NCBI GenBank assembly: GCA_037954235.1
Contig: JBBMOA010000013.1
Location: 19,866,501-19,930,500, forward strand
Reading direction: 5' to 3'
From: Aulostomus chinensis
Lineage: Eukaryota; Chordata; Actinopteri; Syngnathiformes; Aulostomidae
Length of the DNA: 64,000 nt
Position numbers and translations under genes: made by a program. This document shows, piece after piece, positions 25,313 to 37,045 of the stretch. The notes under the pieces were generated by a model, which was not told the DNA's origin, made no database searches, and saw only the letters and a list, made by a program, of their open reading frames with translations. Numbering within the stretch: position 1 is the first letter of the stretch; every line of letters begins with the position of its first letter.

Positions 25313-25326
25313 CCACCAGGGGGCAC
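25313..25326 (+). promoter_or_regulatory. CTCF-type binding motif
   Basis: The 14-mer CCACCAGGGGGCAC matches the vertebrate CTCF core consensus CCASYAGRKGGCRS at every position. It lies in otherwise AT-rich DNA and is followed by TGCAG, also common beside CTCF cores. CTCF is an eleven-zinc-finger chromatin protein that anchors loops and insulators, and the motif orientation here is forward. Occupancy cannot be judged from sequence. Confidence 0.6.
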
Positions 25327-25493
25327 TGCAGAGGAATAGCTGCTGCAAATACCCCTATCAGACCTCTGATTTATAAGAGCAAGAGCTTGCACTTTTTATT
25401 GACAGTTCTCGTAATCCATTATACATCTGTGAATAAGGACAATTGAGAATTATACAAACGTACCAAGAGAAGAGGGACAACCTTTCCTGTGTT

Positions 25494-25518
25494 TGTGTGT
25501 GTGTGTGTGGGGGGGGGT
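25494..25518. repeat. Short (TG)n followed by a G-run
   Basis: About eight TG units followed by nine guanines. Confidence 0.9.
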
Positions 25519-26881
25519 TTGCGTACATGTATTACAGGGTTCTCTTGAATATAAAAATAGAATACGGAATCCCATAGTACTAATGAATACGAGAGGACTG
25601 AATTTTTGGACTTAACTCATTTCATTTAATTTTCTCTCCACTTTCATTTAATTGCCACTACAGGAACATATTACTCGCTGCCTCTCTCGCCTGAACATAA
25701 CACTGCCAGTTTGCCAAGTGCTTACAGTCACCAGTGCCCTTGTTGAACACTTTATCTCCATCATGACGGATGAGAGACAGTGTGCAGAGTTACCCATGTA
25801 CGTAAGGCACTGCTTATCAACAAGATGAATCTAGGTCAGAGTAATGCAGTTTTGGAGGACATGAGCATGTCAGGATAATGGTCCAGGCTTGCACATAAAT
25901 AATAATAATAATGATAATCTTTAGTCATATCTGATTATGACTCTTTTTTTTTTTTTTCCTTAAATGAGGTCTAATTGACTGAATGTAGGGCACAACCAAA
26001 CATCGCTCATCTACAAATGAACGTTATCAAAATATTAAACAGCAGATAGTAGCGAGTCTGGGCTGAAGATGTCCCCAGCTTAAAAAAAAAACAAGTGACT
26101 CATCGTAGGCCTTTGGAGTTTTAGAGTTCATTATTGACCCTCAGCTCTTGTATTTTGGACCACGACGCACATCAGCTTCATGTACCCACTTCCACTACTT
26201 AGTCTTAGAATCTTACAAAAGCAAAAGCAGTCATGCATCAGCACACTACTACATATGTCAGCTACACGCACTTGACGTAACATTACTGCTCGTTACATCG
26301 CCTTCTCACAGTCACACAGATATTTCTTATGTCTCCCTCTACCATAAACTTCAAAACTGCAACACTGGCGAGAACCTTGTTTTGTGTGTTTTGGTTTTGT
26401 TTTTTTTTTTGTTTTTTTTTAAGGGCCAAAAACCAACCTGTCACCAAATCGAAACATGTTCTTTCTGTACTCTTTACTAACGAGGATTATTTTTAGCTTG
26501 TCAACAGCTCATCTTAATTATGGAAAAAAAAATGACTGTAAGCAAACATGTTTTATCCTAATTTTCGTCAGTGAATTGAACTGTTTACGGGGGACTTGCT
26601 GAAAAGGCTGATCCTATCATTTTTCTTGGGAGGACAGTCTAAAACTTAATGATGTGATTTCTTGCCTAGTTACTGCTTTATCTGCATCAAAGGACAGGAC
26701 AAGTTTTGTTGTTCTCGTACAAATATTTGCCGGCCTCCCTTTTTTTCCCCCCTCTATCTAGTTGATCCTTCTTCTGCAGAAAGTGAAAGCTAGGAGGATT
26801 AAGCTTTATCAAGAGCTGTCTGCAGAATAGTAAGTCGAACGTTATTGTTGCTTTTTTATTGAAAGTAATATATGTCAGGTT

Positions 26882-26990
26882 ACTGGCGACCTGTCCAGGA
26901 TGAACCCTGCCTCTCGCCCGTAGCCGCCGGGATAGGCTCCAGCCCCTCGCGACCCTTAACAGGAATAAGTGGAAGACGATGGATGGATGG
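26882..26990 (+). mobile_element. 5'-truncated SINE/LINE2-like tail insertion with target-site duplication
   Basis: The 109-bp insert is just the conserved tail module: GGCGACCTGTCCAGGATGAA, then the GGGATAGGCTCCAGCCCC and CGCGACCC words, then AATAAGTGG and (ATGG)3. It is flanked by perfect 12-bp copies of ATATGTCAGGTT at 26870-26881 and 26991-27002. That proves insertion by target-primed reverse transcription with early termination. The element has no promoter and no coding capacity. Confidence 0.9.
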
Positions 26991-27057
26991 ATATGTCAGG
27001 TTTTTCTGTCTAACTCACATAACACAGTCCATGCATGGTGTCCTGTCCATATAACAT

Positions 27058-27076
27058 GGAGAGAGAGAGAGAGAGA
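27058..27076. repeat. Short (GA)n
   Basis: About nine GA units. Confidence 0.95.
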
Positions 27077-27177
27077 CGTTGTGACTACAGTTAGAATCCC
27101 GTATAAACCGTCATATTAACTGAGATGCAAATAGAAGCGTGTCAGTTGACTGATTTTCTTTTGTTATACTGCATTAG

Positions 27178-27414
27178 GGCGGCATGGCACAGGGGTAGAG
27201 TGACCGCCCAGCAACCGAAGGGTCGCTGGGAGGTGTCCTTGAGCAAGATACTGAACCCATAATTGCTCCTGATGAGTAGGTTGGTGCCTTGCATGGTAGC
27301 CTCCACCATCAGTGTGTGTGTGTGTGTTTAAATGGGTAAATGAGATGACACTGTAAAGCGCTTTGAGTGCCGCTAAGGTAGAAAAGCGCTCTATAAAATT
27401 GAGTCCATTTTTAC
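27178..27414 (+). mobile_element. tRNA-derived SINE with AAAGCGCTTTGAGTG tail
   Basis: The head GGCATGGCACAGGGGTAGAG corresponds to an RNA polymerase III A box of the type TGGC-NN-GTGGTAGAG. The B-box region is damaged (GGGTCGCTGGGAGG where GGTTCGATTCC is expected). The body TTGAGCAAGATACTGAACCC and AATTGCTCCTGATGA is shared with the SINE at 39759-39996. A CACCATCAGTGTGTG segment follows, then the tail TGTAAAGCGCTTTGAGTG, a second AAAAGCGCT word and a final GAGTCCATTTTTAC. A possible 6-bp duplication CATTAG flanks it (27172-27177 and 27415-27420). The damaged B box means it is probably transcriptionally dead. Confidence 0.85.
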
Positions 27415-27420
27415 CATTAG

Positions 27421-28067
27421 CCTATCTTATTTGATGACCTAATTAGGGCCTGAGCCAGAAGGTACCTCAGGCAAAGACCCTATCATTACACATTATAATT
27501 CAAAGATGAACGGTATACGAACTTTTACGATAGGTCTTTTTTTCTCTTTTATTTACCATTTGATTTTGGTAAATTACTGCCATGAATAGGAAAAAAACAA
27601 TCTCCAGGAACACTTTTATTTAAAGAGGTTCCAAGCCAAAAAGGTAATAGACTTCAAGATGAATTCATCATTTTTGATCCTTGATTTAATGAGGAGGTTT
27701 TTGACAATTGGACTTGCGAGGGGAGCAAAAGAATAAAATATAAAGTAATGGAGCTGTCCTAGCCAAGAACTGAAAATGGCTAAATTACAAATGTTCTGAG
27801 CCAGTTTTCAATGTCAAACTAGACATTTTTTGATGCACCTGTAACAAATCTTCATCAATTAACACAGAAGCAAGACAGTAGCTATATGTAGTAGATATTA
27901 ATATGAGAGTTAAATAATTAGACCCTGAAAATAAAAAAAATACCTAAATAAAAATCTCAACTAAATAGGAGGTAACTTAATACTTCCATTGAAATAATTT
28001 GAAGTAACAAACCAGGAAATTCCTCCAAAACTTGATGCATGTCTGTTTGGACTGTTTTGAGCTACTG
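27421..28067. other. No gene supported
   Basis: AT-rich DNA with no open frame, repeat or transposon end that I can support. Confidence 0.6.
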
Positions 28068-28077
28068 TTACACATGT

Positions 28078-28196
28078 CCGTCCGTCCATCTGTCCATCCG
28101 TCCATCCATCCAGCCATCCATCCATCCATATTCTGCTGCTTATCCTATTGAGGCTGTGAGACAACACAAACCACTACACCACCATGCCGCCCTCTC
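28078..28196 (-). mobile_element. Internally deleted SINE with target-site duplication
   Basis: On the minus strand this reads GGGCGGCATGGTGGTGTAGTGG, then TTTGTGTTGTCTCACAGCC, an abrupt jump to AGGATAAGCAGC, and (ATGG)n with ACGG variants. Head and tail are the two ends of a common teleost SINE/LINE-like element whose middle is missing. Perfect 10-bp copies of TTACACATGT flank it (28068-28077 and 28197-28206), so the short form itself was inserted, or was deleted after insertion without touching its ends. Confidence 0.85.
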
Positions 28197-28206
28197 TTAC
28201 ACATGT

Positions 28207-30399
28207 ATGAAACTGTAATACTGTTCATTAATGAATGAACCTTTCACGTAAAAGTGTGAGTCTTTCTGTAGACGACACAAAGTACAGCAAACAAATATTT
28301 TCTTATTTCAGCCTGTACGAGATACTGTGATAGTTCTCCAATATTCACCGTGCTCTGTCATTCTTTGATAGAAATTTTAATTGCAACTTTTCCCAGCATT
28401 TACAAAGAAAAAAATCGGAGTCTCACTGCTCATACTACGCATTGTCTGCTTTATGTACACTTTAGAAATGACTTAAGTTAAATCTTCGATCTTGACCCAA
28501 GAGGCATCATTTAATGAGAACAAATCTCACTCAATGGGATGTAGTCTGTCAATTGAAAAGTTAAAAAAAAACACAGTCAGCTCACCCTTCTATAAACAAA
28601 CACATAATAGAAGTTACGCAGCCTAATTATCTTGACTAAAAGGAAATGTGTAAACAGCCATCCAGTATAAGAAATTAAGTTTAGAATATCATTTATATTG
28701 CTAGTATAGTATAGCTAGTGAATGACCCTCACTCTTAATTCGTGCTCTCACATTTAAAACCCGTTCCAAACAACAGCAAAAGCAGAATGCGCGGCAGACG
28801 CTTGTCAGTTAAGCTGTCAGAAATGTCGAGTACATGGTTTGAAGTAGAGGGCTGCTGTGTTTTGACTGCAGTTCTGAGTCTAAGGTCATCAGTGAACCCC
28901 CAGCTCCCTCCTCCCTTTTTCCATGAGAGCTCCCCATGCAGGTCGGCGGGCCAACGATGTCCCCACTGATCACTGTGATCTGCAGCCAAGTGGCATCTCC
29001 CTCTGCCCGATCAGACCCAGCACCTCTTGCTTCCTGGCCAATTGGCCTTTTTCCCTGCAAACCAGGGCCAGGGCTCCTCCTAGTTCCGTATGTTCTGTGC
29101 TTTCTTTAGGCCTGTGATGGATGCCAGCCGTCCCAGGGAGCCCTCTGAAGCTTCACCAGAGAGGAGGATTAAACAGATTTATTTTTTTTTTCAGTAAAGG
29201 GGATAGATGAGTGTAATCACCTATAATCTCAAATTCTAGGCCTCTTGATAATGAACCAGGGGCTGTTTCGGCCATTTGGATCAGCTCCCTCCAGTCACCT
29301 ACTTAAACCATGAAATGGACCTGTCATAAAAGTCCAAAACTTGTGGAGAGGAAATAGAGTTTAGGTAGACAGCATAGTATTTTTAAAGTCTTCTCCTCTT
29401 GTGAGTCGTGCTGTCAAACCGCGGCTTACTCAGAAGACTGAACACTGAGAACCAATGTCACTTTGGCCAACAAGCACTTGGCTATTGATCCTGGCTAAAA
29501 TGGGAACCCTTAGGAAGTTAAGCTCTCATTCTACATGTAATGGGGAGGATAAAACAGCAGACTAGGACATGTGCTCTCTCTAATCTTATAAAAACTAAGA
29601 AGTGGAGCAGCATTTTAATTTACTGGGCTAAGAAAGAAATGGGAATGTGTACATCCAGCCTCATCACGCCACTAAAACAACATGAATCGTGAGTCCACCC
29701 ATGAAATTCTTTATATATGTCGTTTTTTTTCAGCATTTTCATTGAAACATCTAAACTAACTAGTGACTAAACTGTTATTTTTTTAGATAAAAAAGGTAAC
29801 AATGATCAATGATGAACTGTACTGATGATAACATGATTGTTTCAGGCAAATAGGAATTAAAAGGATGAATGATGAGAAGTTTTGATGCAACTACAACACA
29901 TTCATAAGTGGCTTTGTTACATAAAATCGACAAAAAATATACAAATAGATAATTAAATATACAGTATATATACCCGATGTACGGAAGCCATGTAGTTCAG
30001 AGGTGACATTTTAATTTAAAGATGATACAATGCATTATAAATGGAGAAGACGCACAGACAGTGAGAGTGTTCATTTGATTTACAGACTCCCATACTGTCA
30101 GAGACATTGATTCCGCGAGACAGTCAATGCACCAGGGGTTGTTCCCGAAAATAAAATTAATGGAAGAAAGAATAGCAGAGAAGCTAGGTGTGAAAATTAA
30201 ATGTCATCCCTCGAAAGGGACTTCTGAGAATACGGCTGGCAGTGAAGTGTGACAAACTTGTTTAAAGACGAGGCAAGAGAGGACAATCGTCAACACTTCC
30301 TTCCTGCTAGCACCCAAAAAAAGGGTGCAAAGCTAAGAGAGAGCAAGTCCGTCAGGGAGAAAGGTGAATGAATATGTGTGTGTGTGTGTGTCCGCGATA
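28207..30399. other. No gene supported
   Basis: A GC-richer island at 28740-29160 carries overlapping open frames on both strands with no consistent splice pattern. A short (TG)n precedes the hairpin at 30400. Confidence 0.5.
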
Positions 30400-30440
30400 G
30401 TCTGATCACCCAAACACTTGTTGTGTTTGGGTGATCAGAC
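30400..30440. repeat. Perfect inverted repeat, 18-bp arms and 5-bp loop
   Basis: GTCTGATCACCCAAACAC at 30400-30417 is followed by TTGTT and then its exact reverse complement at 30423-30440. It sits just after a (TG)n run. It can form a hairpin in RNA or a small cruciform in DNA. No flanking duplication or protein frame accompanies it. Confidence 0.95.
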
Positions 30441-33400
30441 AAACAATTGTTGTGTCTTTGTAAAATTCAATATTTGAAAATTTTTAATTTTTGTACTCAA
30501 ATATCACCATTTAAGTCACTTTCGGTTGTATAGAGTGCTGCAGGAGTGACGTGTTGTTATCTCAACCAAAAACCAATAGGATCTTTATGTCGGATGTTTT
30601 GGATTATTGCCCAAAAATACTTTCTGTGCCTAACAAAGGTTTATGAAAAAAGGCTTGTTCAGCAAGTTTATCTTCAATATTGAATGTCATTTTCGTAATT
30701 TCACGCATACACGCAGTTCTTTGATGTACAAAACTAATGTTAGCCGTGATCTTTGTCCCCACAACAATGGTGCCGTATTTACAGACGTGTTATTTTGCAG
30801 AATAGAATGTTGAAATATCTTATGCCAGTGTGAATGCATGACTTTCCTTCAGGCATTTAACAGAGAACCTATTCAATCAAGATTACTTCACAATAATAAG
30901 TTAGCTTAAGAAGTCATGGTTTTCTCCGTTGTTGTTGTTTTATTGTATTACATTTACTAAATAGACACCAGAATGGTGGTTATTGGTCTTGTCATCAAAC
31001 AAGAAAGCAAATAAGAATATTGCTTTAAATGTCAACTGATATTTGTAACCTTTCATGTGTACACACATTTCGTGATGACTGCCAGTTACATGATTGCATA
31101 ATGTAAAATTACAAGGTGTTAATGTGTTTCACCATGACTAGCATGTCTTCCGAAGAAAGTTGAGTTGGAGAGAAGACAATATGAGACATTTGGCTGGCAT
31201 GTATCCTGCTTAGCAATCTAAGTGTCTATTTAATGTTGGCTTCTCTTTTGCTGTAGATAGAATGACTGCACAGTAATATCTGTGGTCAAAATGAGATTGC
31301 CATGAAAGCAATCTCTTCCATCCTGCTTCTGTGTCGTGCATTCAACACCAATTTCATGTCTTACAAAAAAAAAAAAAAAAAAAGAAAGCAGGGGCAGTAT
31401 GACACTGGGGCATGTCTGTCTCCTCTTCTCCTCTTTTATTAAGCCATTGGAGTTGAAGAATCTACTTTTGAAAGGATCAGTTTTATGACCTTGGGTCCTG
31501 AGGGTGGGTCTCTTCAGATCTGGCATTGACATGCATCATTCATGAGCCAATCACTAGTGAACCGCTCTCAAACTATTTTTGTTCACATTACATTCGTCAA
31601 GGTTTTAATTGAGCTTAGCTGATCCTAAATGGACACTGAAGACCGCTGTTTGTTCAGAGGGAATTATCATTGGAACCCCTTGATCACTATGCAATATAGT
31701 AGCCACAATTTAATTATAATTTTATTCGATGCTAGTCAATTAAATGACAACACTATGTCGTCCAGGCTATAACAAATCACCGATTGTTGGCAGGGACCAG
31801 CCCGCCAGGGGCTAGCATACATCTGGTTTCTGGTGTGGGGTGGAGGGCGTTGCTGCTGTGACCAGCAGTTAATCCTCCAGCCAGAAGGGGAGCCTTGCTG
31901 TGCTGCTGCAACCGTCCACATCTCCTGTCGATGGCTGAACAGAGGCTGCAGCAGGGCCTGTCTGTGGCTGCAGGACAAGACCAGGAGCTCACTGCACACA
32001 GAGCTTGGAAATACCTGCTATGTTTTGGCTGGCTGCACTTTTGTGTTTCTCGCTGCTCGTGAGACTCCTCTGCCTTGAATGCAGTCATGGAGAGTTTGAA
32101 ACATTTATCGCACAAAACACACTGTGACAGCTATCAAGTAGACAATGAATCTGCCCTGAGCATTGCAGTGAAAAACAAAATATGATTGTTTTTGCCGCCA
32201 CTATCATGAGCTGCGTGATTAATGCAAGGCTTTCTTTTGGTGAATCATTATTATAAAAATAAATGCCACCAATTATTTTGACATCACACAACTCATCAAA
32301 AATGACAGCACCTTATTTTCCAAGTCGTAACATTTTAAGATTTTTAAAAGACTGATTCAAGACATGTTAATACCAATTACAGCCTTATATCTTGATAAAT
32401 AACTTCAGTGCCTTTTAAGAGATTTCAGATGCGATTTGCCGAGAAGTATGTTAATGACATATCTGAGCTAATACCAGCACGTGCTCTCTCTCTCTCTCTG
32501 TCTTTCAAAGACATGCTAATGTGGGCATCCGTCCAAAGCTTTATCTCTGCACATGTGATGCATCTCATGATCATATTCCTAGTTCCTCTTTGATCAAAAT
32601 CTCCAGTGAGCAGCTAGGGTCACCATAATGGCCTCATTCGATTACAACGTGTAAAGTACTCCATTAGTTTCTCGGTTCATGAATCATTAAGTGCTGGGTA
32701 TGATCAGCCAGCTCCATGATGAACTGCAGATTGAGGAAATGGAAACTGCAAGAGCTGCCTGAGGTCACAGGTGGAAATAGTGTTCTTAAAGGCTAAATGA
32801 ACAGTTGCATATCAACGGAGGTTTTGAGGGCTGGATAGTGTAGGGTTTGTAGAATAAAGAGTCATGCAAATATACATGGATCTTTGACATAAGTGCAAAG
32901 CTTTTTTCAGATAGTTTATTTCATTTTAAGGCAAATAAAATCGTCTGAGATTTAAATCAAACAAGATCTCTCTTCCTGTTTCTCCTATCTGACAATAAGC
33001 ATACAATCCTTCTCTCCAAGTTCTAAAGACAGTTAAAAAAAAAAGGTTCTATCCATTTGGATGATCTGTAAACGGCAGGGGGTAAATAAGCAAGAACTCA
33101 AGAGTACAGTATGTACAAAGTTGTGCAAAAGTTGGAGAAATCATGAGGCTGTAAACAGAGTGGAGGGGAGACAGAAGACTGAGGTGAGGGTTCAGACAGC
33201 AAGTGGAGACTTGAGCCGTAGAGGAGCAGACAGTGGCTCTTATCCATGAGCCATGTGCTGTGCTTAGGAGAGTGAAATTGATGAGTTCATCTCAGTCTCA
33301 TTATTGTCATGATGGATCAGATTGCTGACTTCCCTCAAAGGCGGCTTAATGACTCGTTAACAGAAGTCTGAATGACTGGCTTCACCGGTGGTGTCCATTA

Positions 33401-33599
33401 GTGCGCCACACAAAGCTCTCAAAAGTGTTTAAACAGAATTGATAATTACCAAGAGCTTTTATCATCGTAATTAATGGCGTCAATGGAGGGACAATTCATA
33501 TTATATTTAATATTTGGAGATCATTTATAACTCCAATTTTTCATTCCTTTGTTTTGATACATCACTGAATTATATTGACACCCATATACAAATAATAGG
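30441..33599. other. No gene supported
   Basis: Contains an A19 run at 31365-31383 and a GC-richer patch at 31790-32080 with overlapping two-strand open frames. The segment 33330-33500 is rich in homeodomain-type words and is discussed as a possible conserved non-coding element. Confidence 0.45.
31365..31383 (+). repeat. A19 homopolymer
   Basis: Nineteen consecutive A, followed by GAAAGCAGG. No recognisable retroposed body precedes it. Confidence 0.95.
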
Positions 33600-33650
33600 G
33601 AACTAGAACGCACTCAGAGAGCACGTACCTCTACCAAGATGAACGTTTGG
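33600..33650 (+). repeat. Fragment of a dispersed repeat with the word ACCTCTACCAAG
   Basis: AACTAGAACGCACTCAGAGA then GCACGTACCTCTACCAAGATG. The 12-mer ACCTCTACCAAG is shared with 51831-51990 and, inverted, with 47667-47775. The first half of this fragment is known to me as a frequent leader of that repeat in fish DNA, but this is from memory. Confidence 0.45.
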
Positions 33651-36600
33651 CCCCTCTCACTTTGGTGCTCGAGCCCCACTCAAGGATGCAAACAGTAATG
33701 AGTAGGCCCATGTGTTCTCATGCACTTTGCAGTATTTTTACCCTTTTTCTCAAAGCAAAAGAGTGGTAAAACTTGATAATATTTGAATTTTACATGAAGC
33801 AGGCTCCTGCGTGCCTTGCACTGCAAATATCACTTCCTGCATTTGTGAGGTGGTGCTAGAGAGCACACACACATCATCATCACGTCACTGAATTCACCCT
33901 GGTGTAATTTTGAAGTGATCAAATTGTGTTTGTTATTTCCCGTTTAGTTCCTGTAACCTCGAGATGGCACTATGACTTGAGTTTCTGGAGCCCAGTTACA
34001 CAAGGCATGATTGTCCCCAAAAAGTCTTTGTTGTTTAACCAATATGTGGGCTCCAGGGAAGCGTACCTGGCCCAGGTACAATTGCAGGTGGTTGTCTTGG
34101 GCACGGTATGCGAATAAGCAAATTCTAGTAGTTAGAGAGGTGAACTGTCCAGAAATAATAAGTGATGTTGAGGCACAAGAATATTTTTAAGCGCTGCCTG
34201 TCTTCTCCCTGCTGCTCGCCCTTTTCACTGTAAACAAACTTATAAAACTTCAGTTTGGAGTGCTTGTCACTGGTGGGCACAGTGCGTGAGAGTGTGTATA
34301 CAGAAGGGCCTGACATGAGGTTATTTCATTCCCATCCCGTTCCTGTGATGAAATATAACATCAGTGGGAATCCTAACCAAATATCAGGCGAAATGTGCCC
34401 AATCATGCTTCGGCATGGTAAAAGGGAACTTGGCCAAGAATGATTGTGCCCTTGAATTGCAATCCAGTTACAACAGTTTTGCGTTCTATGGTGAAATATC
34501 AAAAATTGGCCAAGGTAACACCGTTTAATGAAAACTCAGTCTTCACAGTACTGACTTCTTGAGGCCTTTCTCGACAAATTTGAGATGGATCAGGTCCACC
34601 CACTGGGAGGAGTACATCAAAGTGTAAGAAAAACCACGAACACTTCCTAAGTAATCTGACCCAAACTTGAAGAGGTTCCTCCTCAGCTCATATTTCACCC
34701 CACGCCCCAGTAAGATTGGTGACAATCCGCCTCATATTATCGATGCAATCCTGCTGATAAACACATGTACGAAAACGTGACCTCCTTTGCATGGATAATA
34801 AACAACCATGTAAAGTAAGGCCTCTTCTAAATGAACTGACTAACTCTATGATTGGGATGATCTGTTTTCACAGTCATACCTCATGCAATACAGTCCTTAA
34901 TGACAAGGTGGCAATATTACTATAATTAAAGCTCCATCTTTCTTGTCCATCACAGCCCCGCTCTCATCCTCCATCCTACCCCCCCTCCCCCTGCCTTTGG
35001 TTTATGTTGTTTCTTGCCGTTGTTAATGCTCAGCCTCTAATGGCCATGGCGTCTTCCCTGACAAGACTTAAAAAGGTTTGTCTGCCTCCTCCATCCCCTT
35101 ACTTATTTAATAATGAGACCACATAAGGCAGTGTCTCTATTCATAATGGGGCAACAGCGGAGCCATCTTGGTTGGCATACAAATCATGTCAAACAGAAGC
35201 AATGCAGCAGGAGAGATCTAATTGAGAAATGAATTAGAGTTTGGCTCTTTCTTGATTGACTCAAGAATCAGTTGAAGTTCCTTGTCAATATACGAGGCCG
35301 AGCTCTGCTGAAAGACGCTACCTCCTGCACTCCGGTACACAAAAATCTGATAGCATTGGTGTGTTTGTAGCCGTGTTGTTTCGACATCCTCACGGTTGTC
35401 AGTGTGTGACAAGCAGGCTCCATTGTTTATTTCTCGCTATTTGCGATGGAAAGTTCAGGATCCCATGTCACGCTGTCTCATCTAAAAGAAAAACAAGAAA
35501 TCATTTCTCCCAGTTTGAAACAACAGACCAGCAGACGGGTGGGAGGCATGAGAAATATTTGCTCGAAGTATGATTTCAGCTTGGTTGACTGACACTATCA
35601 CAAGTCCCTGTGTTTCAATACACTCACACATAAGCCCACACATAAAAACCATCTAAACATCATATCATACTAATTTTCATCTTCTCTGTTTATTTTCTAA
35701 GCTAATCTCCAGATTCACAAGGTAGCAATTTCCATTCTTCTCACAGGCTAAACAATCCAGGCCTCATTTATAGAAGTAATTATACTGGTTCATCAGCTCC
35801 ACAACAGTTTTATGTTACTAGCAGTCATTTCATAAAATGATTTATAATAACGGACACAGAGACAGTGATAAACTGGGAAAAAAGGGGACAGCACTTTGCA
35901 CGGAGGTGCTTGTATGGGCTTAACGAAAAAGCCAAGGACAGCCAGAAACAGTTTCTGGAGATTTAAGTATGTTTGAGCTTTGATGCATTTTAAACTGACC
36001 TCAAGCATACAAGGAGGAGACAAGGAGAGAGGGCAGAAACACACAAAGCAGATGATCAATTACGATTCTATAATTGGACAGGGCTTTAATGAGGCTGGCG
36101 GATGCAGCCTTGCACACCTTTGTCAGCCGGAGTCACTGACGTGGGTGGCCCAATCAAAGCAAGTCCTCATTAGCATACCTCTGCACATGTAACACTAGCC
36201 CTTAGAGAGAACAGCACTTCAAATAGGAGAGTTTTCTTTTTCTACTCCAATTTCCCAGTGACAACTGACCCTTATACACTTTTCCATCGTATAATAACTC
36301 TTGACTGACACAGTAATAGATTTTATTCTTAAAGCTACACCATAATTACAGCAACAAACTAAAACTGTACAGGAGTGTTAAATAAAGACATCATACAATT
36401 GTAGCTTTTAAAGGAAATGTCAGAGTAGATGTACAATGACATGGTGTGCCAGGATTCACATCTATTGCTGAGAAGCTTCAACGTAATGAGGATGAGAGGT
36501 GCAGAATACTGCAATACAAGATAAAAAAGCAATGCCTTGTATTAAACTGCTGGCACGTAACCTGCACAGCGTGTGATGCTGGCATTTGTTATTGCTGTCT

Positions 36601-36679
36601 TGCATATTTTATTTTTTGAACCTTAATTTATTCATATACTATAGTTATGGTTCTTTGCATTACAGAGTGTGATAAATTA

Positions 36680-36680
<1 letters not shown>
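33651..36680. other. No gene supported
   Basis: The stretch 36060-36190 looks unusually balanced in composition with clustered transcription-factor-like words, and is raised as a possible conserved element. Other open frames are short and unsupported. Confidence 0.45.

Positions 36681-36729
<49 letters not shown>
36681..36729. repeat. (TG)n microsatellite
   Basis: About 24 uninterrupted TG units. Confidence 0.98.
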
Positions 36730-36730
<1 letters not shown>

Positions 36731-36889
36731 TATATAATCATATTGAGGGAACTTATCATCTTATTGGGGACAAAAACCAAGTCAAAGCCCTCTGGCCTGT
36801 TGGACCTAAGTTCATGCCGAGCTTTCATCTTAATTCAGTTCTCTTATGTGTTGTGACTCTGAGATGTACAGGGCTCTGTAACGCAGTAT

Positions 36890-37045
36890 CACGCATCTCA
36901 AAGTGGGGGTGATGTGCTCGTGGTACCAGTCAGCTGAGATTGCGTCCTCTGTGGTTGTGTTAGCGTGGTATGTAGAACGGGGTGACTGACGTTTCTGTAC
37001 CAGTCTTTCAAAGCACTTCATGACTCGACATGAGTGCGGCCAAAT
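36890..37045 (-). mobile_element. LINE2-type reverse transcriptase relic
   Basis: A minus-strand frame contains VMKCFERLV, then after a short gap TTTEDAIS and HEHITPTL. VMKCFERLV is a hallmark run from the N-terminal fingers of LINE2/CR1-type reverse transcriptases. TEDAIS with a following L/H-rich helix corresponds to the family's FAYRPNRST-DDAIS segment a few dozen residues later. The catalytic YADD block is absent and the sequence between the two runs has lost residues, so this is a dead fragment. It lies on the same strand as the larger LINE2 relic at 44321-45130, whose surviving part ends at about this point in the polymerase. Confidence 0.8.

Larger units (their letters stand above)
24646..26869. 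other. No gene supported apart from a CTCF motif
   Basis: The stretch contains the CTCF-like site at 25313-25326, a (TG)nG-run at 25494-25518, and poly-T-rich low-complexity DNA at 24958-24990 and 26395-26422. Confidence 0.5.

Noticed and set aside
34001..34410. Inverted similarity GGCATGATTG / CAATCATGC that might be transposon ends
   Set aside because: Only about 10 matching bases with mismatches around them, and no target-site duplication could be found.
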